Assembly: GCA_030765065.1 (NCBI GenBank)
Contig: CM060987.1
Span: forward strand, 72,302,557 to 72,366,556
Length of the DNA: 64,000 nt
Source of the DNA: Deroplatys truncata
Taxonomy: Eukaryota; Arthropoda; Insecta; Mantodea; Mantidae
Direction of reading: 5' to 3'
In this document: positions 11,540 to 23,640 of the stretch, one piece after another
Numbering within the stretch: the stretch's first letter is position 1
Layout of the letters: the number at the start of each line of letters is the position of its first letter
The notes under the pieces: generated by a model
What the model saw: the letters and a program-made list of their open reading frames with translations, nothing else
What the model was told of the DNA's origin: nothing
Databases searched by the model: none
Program-made: the position numbers and the translations under genes

Positions 11540-11850
11540 CAGCATTTTTTTTAACACACAAACAATCTAAGCCAACATAACATGCTGTTCTTAGTAAAGT
11601 ATTCATCCATTTATGTGGGCACTGTTAATATACAGTGTTTAAAATGCTTTCAATGTTGAATTCCTACTTCAATTTTACTTATGAAAAGACATTTTGAAGC
11701 TTTAAAGAAAGAATTCAAATTTTATTTTTAATGTACAAACATAATCTAATTCAACATAAAATGCTATTCTTAGTAAAATATTCACCATTTTTATGAGCAC
11801 TATAACACACTGTTAATATTGTTTAGAAGTATTAAACATAGCTGCAATGC
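11540..11850 (+). repeat. Diverged tandem duplication, about 190-bp period
   Basis: A block containing CAACATAACATGCTGTTC, TTAGTAAAGTATTCA and GGGCACTGTTAATAT at about 11546-11640 is repeated with substitutions at about 11737-11830 (CAACATAAAATGCTATTC, TTAGTAAAATATTCA). No coding potential is evident in either copy. Confidence 0.65.
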
Positions 11851-11994
11851 AGATGTAACTATTCACTATGTTTTATACATTTTAGAAATTTCAGAACATT
11901 TAAAATTGTATTGTTAAATGCAGTAAATCATGCAGAATATAAGCAACAAAATTTAGTTTTATAAACATTTCTAATATAGTACTTTGTTTACTGA

Positions 11995-12474
11995 ATTTTT
12001 CCTTCAACATGTTCATTAGCATCATCAGATAAAATGTTGCAGACATCTATGCTGGCTTTCAGGTTTCTGTAGAATTCCCAGCATGTTTCAGAGATGAATG
12101 GTAGAAGGTTCAGCAGATCACTCTTCTCCTCTGCAAATATGGGTTTTGGACCACTTCAGCACTTAGAACAGGTTTTCTGATCTGTTGTCCTCTCCTGAAG
12201 CTGATGGGTCTGAAAACTTCCTCTTCTTTAAGGCTTGTTTAGAAAAAAAACCATTCCTAACATCCTTATCTGATAGGCATTGAATATCTCTCCACATAGC
12301 TTTATCTTGTTGTTTATCAGTTTTTTTGCAAGAGCATATCTTTCTTGAGGAGTGATGAAAAGTCAAGGAAGGAAGATGAAATGGTGTTCTTCTTTCTGTA
12401 ACACAAAAAGGTTGAGCCCAGTCATGTGGATGATGTATTGGTAGTGCATACTTCTTGTTTTTCTTTGAAATCAA
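11995..12474 (-). pseudogene. Coding relic of unknown family
   Basis: A 103-codon frame (12474-12163) is Lys/Ser-rich in its second half. After a frameshift another frame continues at about 12150-12000, with a block beginning FAEEKSDLLNLLPFISETC and no stop over about 50 codons. The two together look like the remains of one protein, but I recognise no domain. Being next to the relic at 13.2-14.5 kb, it could belong to an element that also carried that ORF. Confidence 0.35.
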
Positions 12475-13174
12475 ACTGTATCACTGTCACTTTCCATACG
12501 GGTATGGCCGATATTAAAAATTTATAATCGATGGATAACAAATTGGTATTATTATGAACAGCAATCATGCACATTACAGCCATATGATTTATTCTTATTT
12601 TATCCTTGGCAGGAATCTGAGTAAATTTTTACATGATGTATATCAGGTGAAAGTTCCATCAAATACTTGTACATGCAAGAAGCTACTTCATTAGCTCCTC
12701 TGGCTGTTTATCCCTCTGCCAGATGAAACAGTGTGCTTGCTGTGTTTTGCAGTTATGCACTGTTAAATTACACAGGCCTGCGAAGATTTAGTGGCATGGA
12801 ATATTTTAGATCATAATGGTTGAATTTGATGCTCTGATTTCGAAAATAATAATAGCTTTTGCATATGATGTATAATTTTTGAACAATTCTGTTTCATCAC
12901 ATAATTGAAAGTTTGGTACGCTATTATTAACATCACTACATATCCGACTTTCAGTATGGTTGATTAGAATATTTAAACATGCTAAATCATATGACATCAT
13001 GTTGTACCGCTGCCTATCTCTGTTTACAGGTAAAGTTGAAGCTATCTCATAAACATTTATTACCTAAGATATCAACAGGGACCTATCTTAGAATCCTTAG
13101 TATAGTTTTAAACCTCCTCTCATCAGGTCTTTTTTGAAGCCGTATTGTGTTGTGAATTTTATTTGTAGTAAAAA

Positions 13175-14545
13175 ATGGCAAGTTCAAGTGCTTCAAGTGG
13201 TATATCCAGGAGGCGCTGTGTGAACAATCCTAACAATTTCTGTTATGACTGGGTGTTATGTGATAAAGCAGCAGGAAAGAAATATTACCGCATTCATCAA
13301 GAGTTTGTATCTGGCCTGCTTTAAAATTAAATTTTGCTCCTCATATTGCATGTAAAAGTTGTATAGAAAATCTAACACAGTGGTACAAGGGAGTTCATTC
13401 CTCTATGCCCTTTGGTGTTCCTATGGTATGGCGCAAACAATAAAATCATTTTAATGACTGTTAGTTTTGTCTGTGTAATATTTCTGGATTCAATAGGAAA
13501 AACAAAGCAGGCATTATACATCCAAACTTGACATCAGCAATTAGGCCTGTGCCTCATGGATGTTCCTATTCCATCACCACCTACGGTATTACCAGAGAGT
13601 AATATTGATATTTCAAGTGTAGAAGTGTAGAAGATGATTTAAATTGGTCTCCAGATTAGAAGGTGACATTCCAAATCCATTGAGTCAGTCAGAATAAAAT
13701 GATTTGGTACATGAAAAAGTGAACTTTTAAGGTTCAAGGCTGAAAGAAAACAATCATTTAGGATCTACCTTTTACTTGTACAGACATCGAGAAGAAGAGT
13801 TCCAGAAATATTTTGCAAATGAAGAGGAACTAGTGTATTGTTGTGGTATCCTTAACTTAGTAGGTTGCCTTGGAATAGCTTATGAAACAAAAGATTGGGA
13901 TCTATTTAATGATTGAAGCAACAGAAGTATGAAGGATGTTCTGCTCCACAGTGGCAATATGTTTGCTTCAGTTCCAATAAGCTTACTCTACACCCCTTAA
14001 AGAAACATACCAAAATTTTATACTGTCCCAGAAAAAATTAAATATAATGAACACAGGTGGAACATGTGCTGTGATCTTTAAGTGTGCAATATTTTATTGG
14101 AGCAACAAGCAGGGTACATGAAATTCTTGTGCTTTTTGTGGAATGGGACTCCATAGCCAGAGAAAGGCACTGGGGTGAAATTGATTGGCCAAAAAGAAAA
14201 GATTTAGTACCAGGGACAAAAAATGTAATAAATCGCCTGCTGATTGATCCACAAATGGCTTCAAGCTTGGGGCTCATGCAGTGAAGTTATAAACAAGTTT
14301 TTTTGGGTAATGTTAAAGATGTCCAATATGAGCATATTGTTAAAACCATGCTCAAAAAGTTAAAGGCACTCAGATGCAATATGAGCTTAAAATTGCATTT
14401 TCTGCATTCGTATCTTAAATTTTTTCCTGAAAACTTGGGTGCACTAAGTGAAGAACAGGGAGAGAGATTTCATTAGGACATAAAAGAGATGGAAACAAGG
14501 TAGCAGGGTCGATGGGACGTCTCCATGATGGCTGACTACTGTTGA
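13175..14545 (+). pseudogene. Relic of a multicopy arthropod ORF of unknown function (ENLG...GERFH family)
   Basis: An ATG at 13175 opens a Ser-rich start, followed by a decayed reading with many stops and shifts. At 14084-14280 there is an open block containing ARERHWGEIDWPKRK and DLVPGTKNVINRLLIDP. One in-frame stop later, the frame at 14281-14545 reads FPENLGALSEEQGERFH, then stop codons where family members have sense codons, then a GRWDVSMMADYC block. I recognise this block order from long proteins annotated as uncharacterised in many copies in spiders and insects, which suggests a transposon-borne or repeatedly copied gene. That family recognition is from memory. No enzymatic motif is evident. 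Confidence 0.6.
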
Positions 14546-14549
14546 TGTT

Positions 14550-16690
14550 TTATTAGAGACAATCCTTGTTAGGATCACAAATGCAATACAACTCAGCATT
14601 CATTTCCAAAAAAGCAGAGGAGTTAAAATAAAATCATAAGGTATGTTTGAAATTTCCTAGTTCAATGTAAACTGTTGCATCTGTAGAATTGAGATTGTTT
14701 CTTAGTTTGCAAGATTTCATTCATTTTGAATTGTATTTATAAACTAGAAATAAACTCAAATATTACATATTTCCATTCTGCATGCCAAAGAATTGGTACA
14801 AAGAATTGATACAAAAAAATGGAAAGTAGATTTGAATTCAGCATACCTAAATCAGGTTTAGAGACCTATTTAACCCTGTGCAGCAGAAAAAAAGTTTAAA
14901 TTCACAGGCCCGTGTTATACATTCAAAGCTGTCTCTTCTAGAATACAATTGAACTGGTGACAACTGGCATTGGAAGATATTGTTGAAGGTTGAAAGTGAT
15001 TGTTATCCTCCCTGTATTTCCTTCAGATATTTCCTTGTCATTTATTTTCTCCTCATATGCTAAATCTGATTTCTCAGTGTGTTTCTGCCATTCCTGTTGT
15101 AACATTTGACATTCATTTGTCAGCACCCTTGGATAATAATTTCATTTTCAACGGAAGCTTGTCACATATCAGATATCTGTCCATTTTTTGTTTTTTAATG
15201 GCAGTATTCATTTCATGGAAGACAGATTCATAAACTCTACTACTCACATGGTTCTCTGGAAATGCACACATTTGATGAAGCTCGCCATTCTCCAGGAGTC
15301 CCTATGAAGTTCTGCTCTATATTCATCTCTTAATCTTTTCTTACATTTTATTCTACATGTTACAAGTGGTTGTAATACTTTCTCATCAACTGCCTTTCCT
15401 GTTTTAGTTGTATATTGTAGCCTTCCTTCCTCCCTCCCTTCCTACCCATAACCCTTATTCCCTCTCGTTATCATGTGTCATATTATTAGTTTCCTTTTCT
15501 TTTTCTTGAAGTTGACTTGACACATCAGATTGATCATGTACGTTTTCATTTGAAAAATTGGGTTGCAAGTCCTGAACTTCTGTGTTAACTTTAGTGTTTC
15601 TCATGCCTTTGTTCTCAATATACAGTTCCCTTTCATTTAACGTTGGTGTAACATATTCTACTCTCATTATTCTTAGTACCTGCACATTTACTTTTCTTTC
15701 TTCTGACTTGTGTACAGTTTCTTTATTAAATATCTTTCTTGGATTCTTCTTTTCTATATCTGCAATATTATTGGAATTGAATCAAAATTAGGATCCTTGT
15801 CACTGTTGTCTGAATATTCAATAATTTGTCTTAAGGTTTCTTCATGAAGAAATCCACTGGAAGAATCCTCAGGATTACTTTTTGTAGCCAACGAAACTAA
15901 CAGCTTACCTTTTGAAAACATGATTCATAACAGTGATAACATCAACAACAGCGATTAATAAAGATTATATTTCCTGGTGAGGAAAATGTCCATTGTTGTT
16001 TTTGATGCACATTATTAAACACATTGTTGTTTAGAAGGTAAGTAGCTGATATTAATCCCATAAGTAAAGGACCCCCTTCCCCGCCCCAATGGAGAGAGGC
16101 CATGGGGGATGTGAAAAAGACATAATTATATTTTTAATACATCTCAGGTCCATATGTGTGCACCCAGAAGTGCCAGAATTACCTGCACACCCTTTAAGGT
16201 ATCTCCACAAAGTAAAACAATACAAAAGCTAACATTGAAAGTAAATAAAACCTTTGGAATCTGACAGATTTACAAAATTCTCTATCATACAATGTAACAG
16301 TAAAACCTCAAAATGCAGACTGCATACTAATATATATAATGAAAAAATATATAAAAATGACAAAAGTACAAATGAAAGTGTTAACAAGAAATACACAGGC
16401 ACTCAAGAGTAGTTTATTCTGAGAGTCTACTAGAAATGATGATTTTTAGGTTTGTTTCCTAAAATATCTACTAATCACAGGTTCACAGGATGCAAAATGT
16501 TGCAGATATGCCTGAAAGGTAATGCTATATGTGCATTTGTGATCTTATATAATTATTATTGGAGAATGCAGGATAAAAACTCACCAAAATATTATTACTC
16601 ACCCAAACAAGAAGAAAAAAATTGAAGATGTTCTTAACTATTTTGTCTGAACTGTGAAAAATTTGATGGAAATAAAAATAACAAAGATTT
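14550..16690. other. No recognisable gene
   Basis: Short open frames occur on both strands around 15000-15790. One minus-strand reading near 15685-15455 is Glu/Asn-rich, and another near 15300-15130 contains SSRVYESVFHEMNTAIKKQ. They could be coding relics, but nothing assigns them to a family. From 15800 to 16690 I see nothing beyond AT-rich sequence. Confidence 0.35.
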
Positions 16691-16699
16691 TATGTCCTG

Positions 16700-17050
16700 C
16701 ATTCACATGGTTTTCTCTGCTTATTCTTTTAAAACTATTCCTATGAAAGCTTATTCTTCTATCTACTTTTTCTTAATCAAGATAAATTTTAATTAAACTT
16801 TAAACATATTTTCCTTTTAGGCATAAAAAGGATACAGTAGGCTAAAGCAGTAGTCAGATTTTTAAAAAGCAGATCACCACGTGATGGCTTTGAAATTCCA
16901 TGTGTTTTGTATGTCCACAAGAAAAAAATGAATAATGACTTGCCACTTTCAAAAAGTACAAGTATTTAAAAATTCAAACCAATAACAAAAAATATCTTGG
17001 TAATGGTGAACATCACAAAAATTTTATTCAACATATATTGTGTATATATT
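16700..17050 (+). repeat. F repeat, 5' part
   Basis: The copy begins ATTCACATGGTTTTCTCTGC and then shows the F order: TTATTCTTCTATCTAC, TTAATCAAGATAAA, a degenerate form of the CGATAGTC block, GAAATTCCATGTG, and an ATTCAAACCAATAACAA segment. It breaks off before the central block. Confidence 0.65.
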
Positions 17051-17478
17051 ATTATTGTGTACCATTAATCAAACATATTTATTGTGCTAAGAGTTTTACA
17101 ATTTGATTGCCTACTGCACTTTGACCCTGGCCACTCATTCAGTAGACAATCACTACAGTTTATTTACATTTTACAATTTCCGTCAACGCATTCTGTAGAC
17201 AATACTACAGATTATTTACATTTTACAATTTCTTGTCAATAAATTATCTTGCTTCAGTTTTTTCATGTCCCATTTCCACTTGTTTTTCACTTTTCACTTA
17301 TTGATTACTTAACCATTACACATTCACTATAGTTTTCCATTCAAAGTAAGATACGCTACCTCTTACTTTTCTCTATCCACTATCCAAAGCCATTTATTTT
17401 TTACTTTACACAAAAACTGTCCAATGCTTCTAGCGTCCTTGCACATCATTTCGATCGTAAGTGTATTTCTATTCCCCT

Positions 17479-18205
17479 TCAACCACTTCTTATTAAAAAA
17501 TTCTTTCTCCAATTTTCTGTTCCTTGGCACTTAAATACTATGTGTTCAATGTCTTCATTACCACCACATATCGGACATTGGTTCTGAGGAATACCTTGTC
17601 GTAACCCTCTTAGCCTCCATGCTCCGGTTCTTACCCATGCAATGGATTCTCTCTCTTCTTTATTTACTATATCTATATATTTTTCCCTACCCCATGTATT
17701 TTTCATTGGCCTATAATAAACTAATGAGCTCTTTTCGGCACTCTCACTGAACATGATTTGTATTTCTATATCTTCCAGTCTTTTCCTCGCCTTTTTCCAA
17801 AAAATTTTCACGTTATTTTCTCTCCTTCTCCACATGTCTCCTAACCCATTTTTCTCCAAAATGTTCCGTAAATTACTTACCCATCCATCATTCATTAAGT
17901 TATTCTCTTGGTATTCAATACATTGTCTTAACACATTACTTTTTAAAGTTCTGAACCAAAATTTCAAAGCTCTTTCCATTATCTTCCCCTTAGTTGTCAC
18001 CCTGCCCATCTCTAGTTGTGCTACCTGTCTTACAATTGACTTCGGTAGCCCTAGTATTTCTCTATAAAACATCCTGTGCACCTCATCTATACTTTTCCAT
18101 CCTCTATCTAATCCCATATTTCTATACCATACATCATTTTTGCCTCCACAACCATCTCATTAACTTTTTCCAGCCATTTAACATTTATATTAGGTACTAT
18201 ATAAC
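17479..18205 (-). pseudogene. C-terminal fragment of a LINE reverse transcriptase with zinc-knuckle tail
   Basis: A 212-codon frame ends at 17479. It carries the region downstream of the RT core seen in many arthropod LINEs: MYGIEIW and GWKSIDEVH blocks, FYREILGLPKS, then a CCHC-type knuckle (CPIC, then HIVFKC) near the end. One base is missing at about 18112, so the upstream part (to about 18205, WLEKVNEMVVEAKMM) is in another frame. The fragment is 5'-truncated and no catalytic RT motif remains. C-terminal CCHC knuckles help LINE proteins bind nucleic acid. The clade is not clear. Confidence 0.75.
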
Positions 18206-18340
18206 ATACATACTTCTCAGGAGAACAAGTTGCTTGTGAATTGCAAGTTGTCGTCAAGGATGCTATCTCTATTGTGAGATGCCTTGGTTGGTCTACCTGG
18301 GAAAAATCTGAGTCAGTTGCAGAATTCAATGTCTTATCAG

Positions 18341-18480
18341 CATGTTATCATATTAGCTCAACGGTTAGAGCAACCGCACAGAAAATGGGAGAACTGTGTT
18401 TAAATCCTGGCTATGACACTGAACTTTTCAGCTGGCTCTATTTCATATTTGTGTACATCAAAGAGATTTACATTTTATGT
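18341..18480 (+). mobile_element. SINE family A, copy 4
   Basis: The box-A region reads ATTAGCTCAACGGTTAGAGC and box B TGTTTAAATCCTGG, both decayed. The family body follows (GACACTGAACTTTTCAGC, CTCTATTTCATATTTGTG). It ends where an F repeat begins. Confidence 0.7.
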
Positions 18481-18497
18481 GTAATATGACTGCACCT

Positions 18498-19075
18498 TCT
18501 CTTATGGTTTACCAACTATATAAGTTATTCAGAATGAACAGGGCTTCACAGGCTATTCCTTGAAAATTTAATATATACATTTTATTTGTTATGATAATAT
18601 CTTAAACATATGGCATTTTAATCAAAATTATTAGAGCCATTTGTGAGGGGAAAAAAAAAGAAACAGACATTTTCTATTTAAAGGGTAGTGCGTGTGTGTA
18701 TGCATGTATGCATGCATGTGTGTAACTCAGAAACATACAGATAAATTCCAAACTTAGTATTTAATTTCAGACTCTTCCAAGTATGTGACTCAAAGGTTTT
18801 CAAGAAAATCTTCCCAGCCCAAATTATACTTTGAGTGGAAACTTTCTCATAACTTTTTATTTTTTTCAGAAATGGCTGTAATGATTTTGATTAAAATACT
18901 GTATGTATAAATTATTTGTATGACAAATAAAAGCATATTCCTGAATTTCCTGCAAATAGCCTGTGAAATCTTCTTCATGCAGAATGAATTTTGCGTACTC
19001 TTGTATAACTGGTAAACTGTAATGGTTAGACAAACAATTACTACACAAAAACTGTTGATCTTGTTAAAAGCTGTT
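18498..19075. repeat. Inverted pair of F repeat fragments
   Basis: A plus-oriented F segment (18498-18690: TATGGTTTACCAACTAT, TTATTCAGAATGAACAGG, TTTTAATCAAAATTATTAG) meets a minus-oriented one (18720-19075: GATTTTGATTAAAATACTG, TGCAGAATGAATTTTGCG, TATAACTGGTAAACTG). The junction is a TGTG/GCATG-rich tract at 18690-18722, the position of the F microsatellite. The pair could fold into a hairpin with imperfect arms of about 190 bp. Confidence 0.75.
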
Positions 19076-19209
19076 TTATATAACTTTTAATTAGTGAAGG
19101 TGAGTGTAAAAAAGACTGACTCAATCTACCATCACACAATTTATGTTAGGTTTTTTGTGGCATTAATCATTTCAAGCACTTTATACTTTTTAGAAGTACT
19201 AAAGTCATC

Positions 19210-19640
19210 ATTTGTTTGTTTCTCATAGTCATGTAAGGAGTGGTATTTCAATGCCAGCATATAGCGACCAGCTTTTTAAATATTTTATTATTGCTTCAGC
19301 TACCTGTGTCCCCTTTGTACCCATAACAAAATAGGTAACAAAACCATTTCTGCCAACATTTATCTCAATTAACACGAAGTAGATATAAAAATTAAGCTTT
19401 TGTAAGAATAACTTGTAGAAGAGACATAAAAACACACAATAGTGGATAGAGAAAGTTATTTCAAAGTAAGGCATATGATTTTTTAAAAATTCTTTACTCT
19501 GAAAGTTGTGTTCATTCAGTGGTTACAAATATTCCTATATATTTTATGAATGCTTTATTTTATTTTCCAGCATGCTCCATTACATAAAGAGTAATACTAC
19601 ATGCTCTTGGTTCCAGCTTACAGTTATATTCTTACTTTGC
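19210..19640 (-). repeat. F repeat 5' part plus flank, first copy of a duplicated segment
   Basis: The minus-oriented F blocks are GCATATAGCGACCAGC, TTAACACGAAGTAGAT and GTGGATAGAGAAAGTTA. They continue into a non-F flank (TTTTTAAAAATTCTTTACTC, TTCCAGCATGCTCCATTAC, GCTCTTGGTTCCAGCTTA). The same F plus flank combination recurs at 20110-20430, so this is a segmental duplication and not two independent insertions. Confidence 0.7.
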
Positions 19641-19689
19641 CAGGCAGATAGGTGAAGGTGTAAATAGAGACCCTGGCAGCTTTGAAAGT

Positions 19690-20110
19690 CTTTAGAGCGG
19701 TCAATGCTACATCCAGTTTGGTGTGGCAATGCAAAGGATGTTGGACAGACTTTGTGCCAGTTGTCCAGTTACTCTTCTTTGCATTCCTGGGCAGGCTAGT
19801 ATTGGAGAAAATGAGATGGCGACACTCTTGTAAAGAGGGGATTGGTACTTGATTTTATTGGTCCCAAGCCCTTCTGTGGTGTGTCTCCCAGAAGTGTCAA
19901 GAGTATCTAGAGATAACTCAACTTACAGCAAGGGCTCATCTTGAGATGAGGCAAGTCCATGATTTTATATCGGGGCCTGGCGAAAAATTGATTGAGTTTC
20001 TCCTGAGTTTAACTAGATCTAAGCTTAGAGGAGTTGTTGGCCACCTTACAGGTTACAAAACTTTGCCCAGACACTTATGCACAATGGGACTTACTCAAGA
20101 CTCTTTATCC
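19690..20110 (+). pseudogene. Relic of a retroelement RNase H domain and C-terminus
   Basis: One frame at about 19790-19860 reads VTLLCIPGQASIGENEMA, the end of an RNase H fold where functional copies have a PGH-x-x-I-x-GNE-x-AD block. The His and Asp positions are substituted. After a frameshift, 19946-20100 reads MRQVHDFISGPGEKLIEFLL then GVVGHLTGYKTLPRHLCTMG, the conserved tail that follows RNase H in many arthropod LINEs. Several stops are present. RNase H would degrade the RNA strand during element copying. Confidence 0.7.
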
Positions 20111-20430
20111 CCCTTATACCCACAATAAAATAGGTAATGAATCTACTTCTGCCAACTTTTACCATGAAGTAGATACAAAAATAAGGTTTAGAATGAATAA
20201 TTTGCAGAAGAGACATAAAAACAAGCAATAGTGGGTAGAGAAAGTCATTTGAATGTAAAGTGTAAGAATTTTTAAAAATTCTTTACTCCTAAAACTGTGA
20301 CCATTTCGGTGATTACAAAAATTATACCTATATTTTTTTATTTATAAGTGCTTTATTTTCTTTCCAGCATGCTCTATTACATTAAGACATGTTACTATAT
20401 GCTCTTGGTTCCAGCTTATAACATTCTTTT
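20110..20430 (-). repeat. F repeat 5' part plus flank, second copy of the duplicated segment
   Basis: It repeats 19300-19640 with substitutions: ACCATGAAGTAGATAC, GTGGGTAGAGAAAGTCA, TTTTTAAAAATTCTTTACTC, TTCCAGCATGCTCTATTAC, GCTCTTGGTTCCAGCTTA. The spacing between copies is about 800 bp, and the RNase H relic lies between them. Confidence 0.7.
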
Positions 20431-22248
20431 GGTACAATATACAATGCATAATTATATTTAACATTACTTTCATACTCTATTGATATAAATTAGCAATTAT
20501 GTTTACAACAATAATATTCTCTATGTTTAACATAAATCTTTTTATGTTGCTTTTAAAACTACAATGAGATTTTATTTAAGGTGAGTCACCTTAAATAAAT
20601 TCAATACACATCACTGTTTCTAGCTTCTTTTCATTACAATATATACCTACAATGAGATATTTAAAATTTATGTATTACATTATTACAGTATGGCTATGCA
20701 CAATGCATATATTGATTACAATCAACTAGTTCTTTGTGGTTGTTTTAACATATATAAAGAAACTAATGAGTTTACCTAAGTGCCAACACCTATATTTGTT
20801 TGATAAGTTTCCACTCATCTTATAGGTATTAGAGCTGTTGCAAATATGTCACTCATCTCTTCCAGATTCTCCTGATATTCATCTTCATGCATACTATCTA
20901 GGAAGGCCAGTCCATTCAGCCATTGATTCCCCTGATGAACCTTAACAGGTTTCAATCCTTTGTAAAGCAGCAATGAAATTCTCAGTGTAGCCATTGGAAT
21001 GCTGTAGCTATTCATCTAATGCTAAGCTAGATTACATATAATTTTCAAAAATTTGGGTGCTTCAATAAAATCTTGAACTGCATTGCCTACAGTAATTAAT
21101 TTTGGGATTATCTTTTGTAGTTTACTTTAAGATTTTGATTTCCTTCTTTTCAAGACTATTATTAAGTTTATAAATAAAAAGATACAAAAAATAAAGGTAC
21201 GCAAAGTGCATTCAATAATCAAGGGGTTATTTAAGGGAATACTAGAATCATGCCTTTAATTTTGTTCAATTCTTAGAATTTTCACAAAAACACTTGAGCT
21301 CTACAGCAAATACTTTTGTTTCTTGAAAACTTGATTAAATTTGTTGATCTCTCTTGTTTCAGGAGATAAATAAAGCAAACCAATTTAAATTTGTACTTTA
21401 AGATTGAGTTAAATGCATAAATACTTGATCTGAAGTTGAATTGAGAAATTGTGATCGATACAAATATTACTAATTATTTCAAACTAATTAGAAATTCAAA
21501 ATCACTGGACTAAGAAATGGTCTTAAATGTTACATTAGTGTTTCAGAGGAAGAAATGGAGCATAAAATGGGGGGAAAAATTGAATGAGGGGCAAAAACAT
21601 AACAGAAGCATGGAGAATAGTTCAAAGGATCACCAAGGGTAGATGTAAACCAAATACTTTAGAATCTTACAAATTGTATAACTAAAAAGCTTACTGGTGG
21701 CAGTTGTCTCTCATAAAGTGGATGGCAAATGACACAGATCATATGGTAATGCAATAAATTTAATAATTTATACCAATTTTATACAAAGGCACACCAATTC
21801 ATGATTTTGACTGCTCCACTTTACATACCAGAAAGGATGTAAGAAATTCTTTAAATAACTTTTCTGTCTTTGTTTCAGCTCGGATTAATGAGTGCACTGC
21901 ACATAGGAATGCTCTTGGCAGCAATGTGCAATGACTAGCTGGATTTTTGTCTTTACAGCATGTAGATGGTGTGACCAAATTCCTGGGAATGAAGTTTAAC
22001 CCTGTGCAGCTTGTACCTTTACACTGTACAAGAATATTAATAATCTCAAAACTATATAAGAGAGAAAAAATATATATTAGCATTGTTATTACTCTAGTTG
22101 GTTCCTACATTCTCTCAAAATGAGCATATTCTATTTCTTACAAATGGAGAACTTAGGAGAATGATATTGAAATGAAAAGGTAATTTATGTCAGCACTAAT
22201 GGGAGCAACCAGTATGCTTGATTTTCTGTGCTAATCATTGTGATGACA
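20431..22248. other. No recognisable gene
   Basis: Two minus-strand frames, 21015-20815 (66 codons) and 22083-21799 (94 codons), have protein-like composition but no motif I recognise and no credible splice context. The remainder is AT-rich without repeats I can define. Confidence 0.35.
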
Positions 22249-22638
22249 CAGGGTTGCCAACTATCCTGTATTTCCTGGGAAATCCCATATTTAAAATTTT
22301 ATGTTGATTCAAATCCTGGGTCCTGTATTTTTTAGCATTTATCCTGTATTTCCAATTTTAATTACTAGTTCTACTTTTTTATCTTTCTTTAGTTATTTTT
22401 GCTAGCACTGATTGTTGTTGTGGTCTCTGCTTTGAAAAAAAACAATGAAGCTGTATAGAAAGAGGCACGTTCTGTTGAGTACAAAACAATGTTTAGATGG
22501 CAAAATATAATGCAATTTAATTAAAGTAATAAATATGTGTAATAAATAAATGTTTGGTAAAAAATGTATTTTCACAAAATGTGTTACTGTACGCGACCAC
22601 CTATCTCTTATTTTCATTTCTGAAAGTTGGCAAACCTG
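22249..22638 (+). mobile_element. Non-autonomous hAT-type MITE
   Basis: The left end CAGGGTTGCCAACT and right end AGTTGGCAAACCTG are inverted repeats of the CAGGGnnGCC type common in hAT elements. Flanks at 22241-22248 (TGATGACA) and 22639-22646 (CCATGACT) share ATGAC and fit a decayed 8-bp target duplication. The interior has no transposase. The motif TCCTGTATTT recurs three times near the left end, a typical pattern of subterminal transposase-binding repeats. Confidence 0.7.
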
Positions 22639-23365
22639 CCATGACTGGATCTCACATTCAGCATAATTATCTTAGAACACACATGTTACAACACTTATAT
22701 TTATTCCACATTTGCTTCTTGTAATGATGCAAACTATTGCTTCTCTGAATATTACATACTTCTAACAATATTGGCCATACAATTACCTATTTCTGTATTT
22801 TGGTACACATACCTTAAGCATTCATTTGAAATAACAAGCAATGGCTTCAAATAGTACAGCTTTCTAAAACAGACGTACTGTGAGAACTAACAATCCTGAA
22901 TATCATGTAGGAAAAAAGTTCTTTGTAAAAGATTATTAAACACTCAATGATTGAGATGCTCGTATAAGGGTTTAAAGTATGAATTTAAAACCAAAGTAAA
23001 TGGAATAGACAAAATACCTGATACATTTTGGAAGGTTTAATGTGAGGATGAGCCAAGAATGAGATCAGTGGTGACCATTCTGAAACTTGGTTTGAAAGAC
23101 AAGAAATTTCCAAGATTTGGAGGCAGGCAACAGTAGTAGTAGTACCACAAATATTTATCTAATAAGAGAGACAGCTAGCTTATTCAACATTGTAGAGATG
23201 ACTTTTTAAACCTTCAGTGATGATTTAATTAATTTAATTTACTTCCCTACAAATTCTTTATGAAATTATTGTACAATGATCTAGAAACTTTTTTTGTGGC
23301 AAAGCCTCCTCTTTACTTCTTATAATGTAATTTGGTAAAACTCTATGATATTCCTAATTTTAATT
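22639..23365. other. No recognisable gene
   Basis: AT-rich sequence without an open frame of note. A short segment at about 22980-23130 reads on the plus strand like a decayed LINE piece, but it is too short and broken to call. Confidence 0.3.
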
Positions 23366-23369
23366 TATT

Positions 23370-23640
23370 AATCCCATGCTACAGCCCAAATGGGGCTTGG
23401 TACGACCAACCTCACTGCCATCCTCACGAGCACTTATGCATGGCAAAGTCATCCAATCATTATGGGAAGGTGATATGGCCAGGATCAAGCATTCCCCATC
23501 CAGAATTTTGGCTTTAGTGGCAGAATCACTGCCTCACAATGCTGAATGGACACTGCTCCTATAACCGGGACACATAATCTGCACCCCCATAAGTGGTATT
23601 GAACCTTAGCCCATTGTGCCATGGCTGATATTCCCAAAAA
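23370..23640 (-). mobile_element. SINE family C, minus strand
   Basis: On the minus strand the head at about 23625-23580 carries CCATGGCACAATGGGCTAAG (box-A-like) and GGTTCAATACC (box-B-like). A GC-richer body of about 200 bp runs to GTACCAAGCCCCATTTGGGC near 23385. The base composition stands out from the AT-rich flanks. No target duplication was identified. Confidence 0.6.
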
